DNA of 40,291 nt from a virus. The stretch lies in IMG/VR virus record IMGVR_UViG_3300009161_000101, positions 1 to 40,291 of that record. One strand, 5' to 3'. The position numbers and the translations under genes are program-made. Within the stretch, counting starts at the first letter, position 1. Every line of letters starts with the position of its first letter. The notes beneath the pieces are model-generated. The model saw only the letters and a list, made by a program, of their open reading frames with translations, was not told the DNA's origin and ran no database searches. Of the stretch, positions 38,843 to 40,291 are shown one piece after another.

Positions 38843-40291
38843 TTTTAATGACCTTATTGACATACTCGATGGAGAAGAGTTTGAAGAAAGACCAGTAGAT
38901 CTAAGAGCATTTGTAACCAACCCAGAGTATCTTGGACTTCCACCACTTTCCGAATATCAATATACTTTAATTGAAAAAAGTTCGCAAATATATAAAGAAA
39001 CAACCCTAATGAAACTTTTTGGAGAAGAAGAGGGTTCTAGAATATTTAAGCAAACGGCTAACGAAGTAATTGCTCAACTTGGTAAGGGTTCTGGTAAAGA
39101 CTACTGCTCAACAATTGCAACAGCCTATATTGTTTATTTATTATTATGCCTAAAAGACCCAGCGGCGTATTACGGAAAGCCACCAGGAGATGCAATTGAT
39201 ATTTTAAATATTGCTATTAACGCACAGCAAGCAAACAATGTTTTTTTTAAGGGGTTTAAAACACGAATTGAAAAGTCTCCGTGGTTTACTGGAAAGTACA
39301 CAGATAAAGCTTCTGAAATGAAGTTTGATAAATCTATTACAGTTCATTCTGGTCACTCTGAGCGTGAGGCTTGGGAAGGTTATAACGTTATTGTTGTTAT
39401 CCTTGATGAGATTTCAGGATTTGCTACAGAAAATACAACTGGACATGATCAAGCAAAAACCGCAGATGCAATATATGATATGTATAGGGCATCGGTAGAT
39501 TCACGTTTCCCAGACTTTGGCAAAGTAATATTGCTTTCTTTCCCAAGGTTTAAAAATGACCCAATACAAAAATTTTATGAATCTGTTATTGCTGAAAAAG
39601 AAACTGTAGTAAGAAGTCATAATTTTAAAATGGACTTAGATTTACCAGACGGAATTGAAGGTAATGAATTTGTAGTTGAATGGGAAGAAGACCATATACT
39701 TTCTTATTCTATTCCAAAAGTATACGCATTAAAAAGACCAACTTGGGAAATTAATCCAACTAGAAGCATTGATGACTTTAAAGTAGCATTTTATAAAAAC
39801 TCAATGGATGCACTAGGACGTTTTGCCTGCATGCCGTCAGACGCAGTAGATGCGTTTTTTAAATCAAGAGAAAAAATAGAAACTGCATTTAATAACACAG
39901 CAATTGCCATAGATCAATTTGGAAGATTTGAAAATTGGTTTGCCCCAGATCCAGATAAAGAATACTTTATACACGTAGACCTTGCACAAAAACATGACCA
40001 CTGTGCAGTTTCGTTAGCGCATGTTCAAAAATGGGTTAATGTAAAAGTCACAGACACATACTCCCAACCAGCTCCAATAGTAGAAGTAGATGCTGTCAGG
40101 TTTTGGACTCCCACACCAGACAAATCTGTGGACTTTGCAGAAGTAAGAGACTACATATTATCTTTACAGACAAAAGGATTTAAAATAAGACTTTGTACTT
40201 TTGATAGATGGAACTCTCACGACATGATGCAACAATTAAAACAGTACGGAGTTAATACTGAAATTTTGTCTGTTGCTAAAAAACATTATGA
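38832..40291 (+). CDS. Terminase large subunit (partial, runs off the window)
   Basis: Starts at GTG 38832 with GAGG 6 nt upstream, overlaps the small subunit by 11 nt, and is open to the end of the window: 486 codons seen, the 3' end is missing. ATPase: Walker A QLGKGSGKD (residues 82-90) with Asp where most have Ser/Thr, Walker B VIVVILDE (186-193). The nuclease domain begins with HVDLA (D383 at 39978-39980), and the later CTFDRWNSHDM fits the second metal-binding region. Packages DNA into the prohead. The remaining C-terminus, portal and head genes must lie outside this window. Confidence 0.93.
   Translation, partial: MDLNFNDLIDILDGEEFEERPVDLRAFVTNPEYLGLPPLSEYQYTLIEKSSQIYKETTLMKLFGEEEGSRIFKQTANEVIAQLGKGSGKDYCSTIATAYIVYLLLCLKDPAAYYGKPPGDAIDILNIAINAQQANNVFFKGFKTRIEKSPWFTGKYTDKASEMKFDKSITVHSGHSEREAWEGYNVIVVILDEISGFATENTTGHDQAKTADAIYDMYRASVDSRFPDFGKVILLSFPRFKNDPIQKFYESVIAEKETVVRSHNFKMDLDLPDGIEGNEFVVEWEEDHILSYSIPKVYALKRPTWEINPTRSIDDFKVAFYKNSMDALGRFACMPSDAVDAFFKSREKIETAFNNTAIAIDQFGRFENWFAPDPDKEYFIHVDLAQKHDHCAVSLAHVQKWVNVKVTDTYSQPAPIVEVDAVRFWTPTPDKSVDFAEVRDYILSLQTKGFKIRLCTFDRWNSHDMMQQLKQYGVNTEILSVAKKHY

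Overview
This window is a contiguous piece of a tailed double-stranded DNA phage genome, best read as a lytic siphovirus (long non-contractile tail). Every gene I can support lies on the + strand, genes are packed with ATGA, TAATG or 8-60 nt overlaps, and the sequence is strongly AT-rich. The host is not shown directly. Four strong sigma70-type promoters whose predicted start point coincides with an ATG (leaderless mRNAs), plus the overall gene families, point to an actinobacterial host, and the low GC would suit a small-genome freshwater or marine actinobacterium; this is inference. There is no integrase, repressor or tRNA gene, and no recognisable lysis gene in the window.

Layout. 1-4.3 kb: head-tail connector, head closure, gp10-like and tail terminator genes, the tail tube protein with its own promoter and terminator, and the tail assembly chaperone pair, joined by a textbook -1 ribosomal frameshift (C CCA AAC followed 5 nt later by a nested stem-loop). 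4.3-10.4 kb: a 2059-residue tape measure protein. 10.4-20.6 kb: distal tail, two hub-like proteins, and a series of tail-tip, fibre and receptor-binding candidates rich in fibronectin-III-like and beta-helix sequence, ending in a 704-residue fibre with a cysteine-rich end. 20.6-22.7 kb: small genes, including tandem coiled-coil paralogues and a putative surface-binding domain protein. 22.8-38.3 kb: metabolism and replication: metallophosphoesterase, DnaB-type helicase with a probable loader, DnaG-type primase, a single-stranded-DNA-binding protein, DnaE-type polymerase, RecA, a 2OG-Fe(II) oxygenase, an HJR-like and a RuvC-like resolvase, a Cas4-like nuclease, a glycosyltransferase plus sugar nucleotidyltransferase, and a DUF1599-like protein. 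38.3 kb to the end: small terminase and the first 486 codons of the large terminase, which runs off the window. Portal, protease and major capsid genes must lie outside; because the window starts just after where the capsid gene would end, the genome is probably circular or permuted and opened at an arbitrary point.

How it works together. The replisome set (helicase, loader, primase, SSB, DNA polymerase) is nearly self-sufficient but has no sliding clamp, so it presumably borrows the host clamp. RecA with two different resolvases and an Fe-S nuclease forms a recombination module feeding branched concatemers to the terminase. About ten promoters share a TTGACN-N16/17-(TGn)TATAAT pattern, so host RNA polymerase probably transcribes the whole genome. 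Seven genes of at most 59 residues are added here (34-59 residues), among them a C2H2 zinc finger, a helix-turn-helix protein, a membrane peptide and a coiled coil. The least explained parts are the promoter-terminator pair at 22.74-22.81 kb, the cysteine-rich fibre end, the array of small zinc proteins and the glycan/nucleotide cassette before the terminase.
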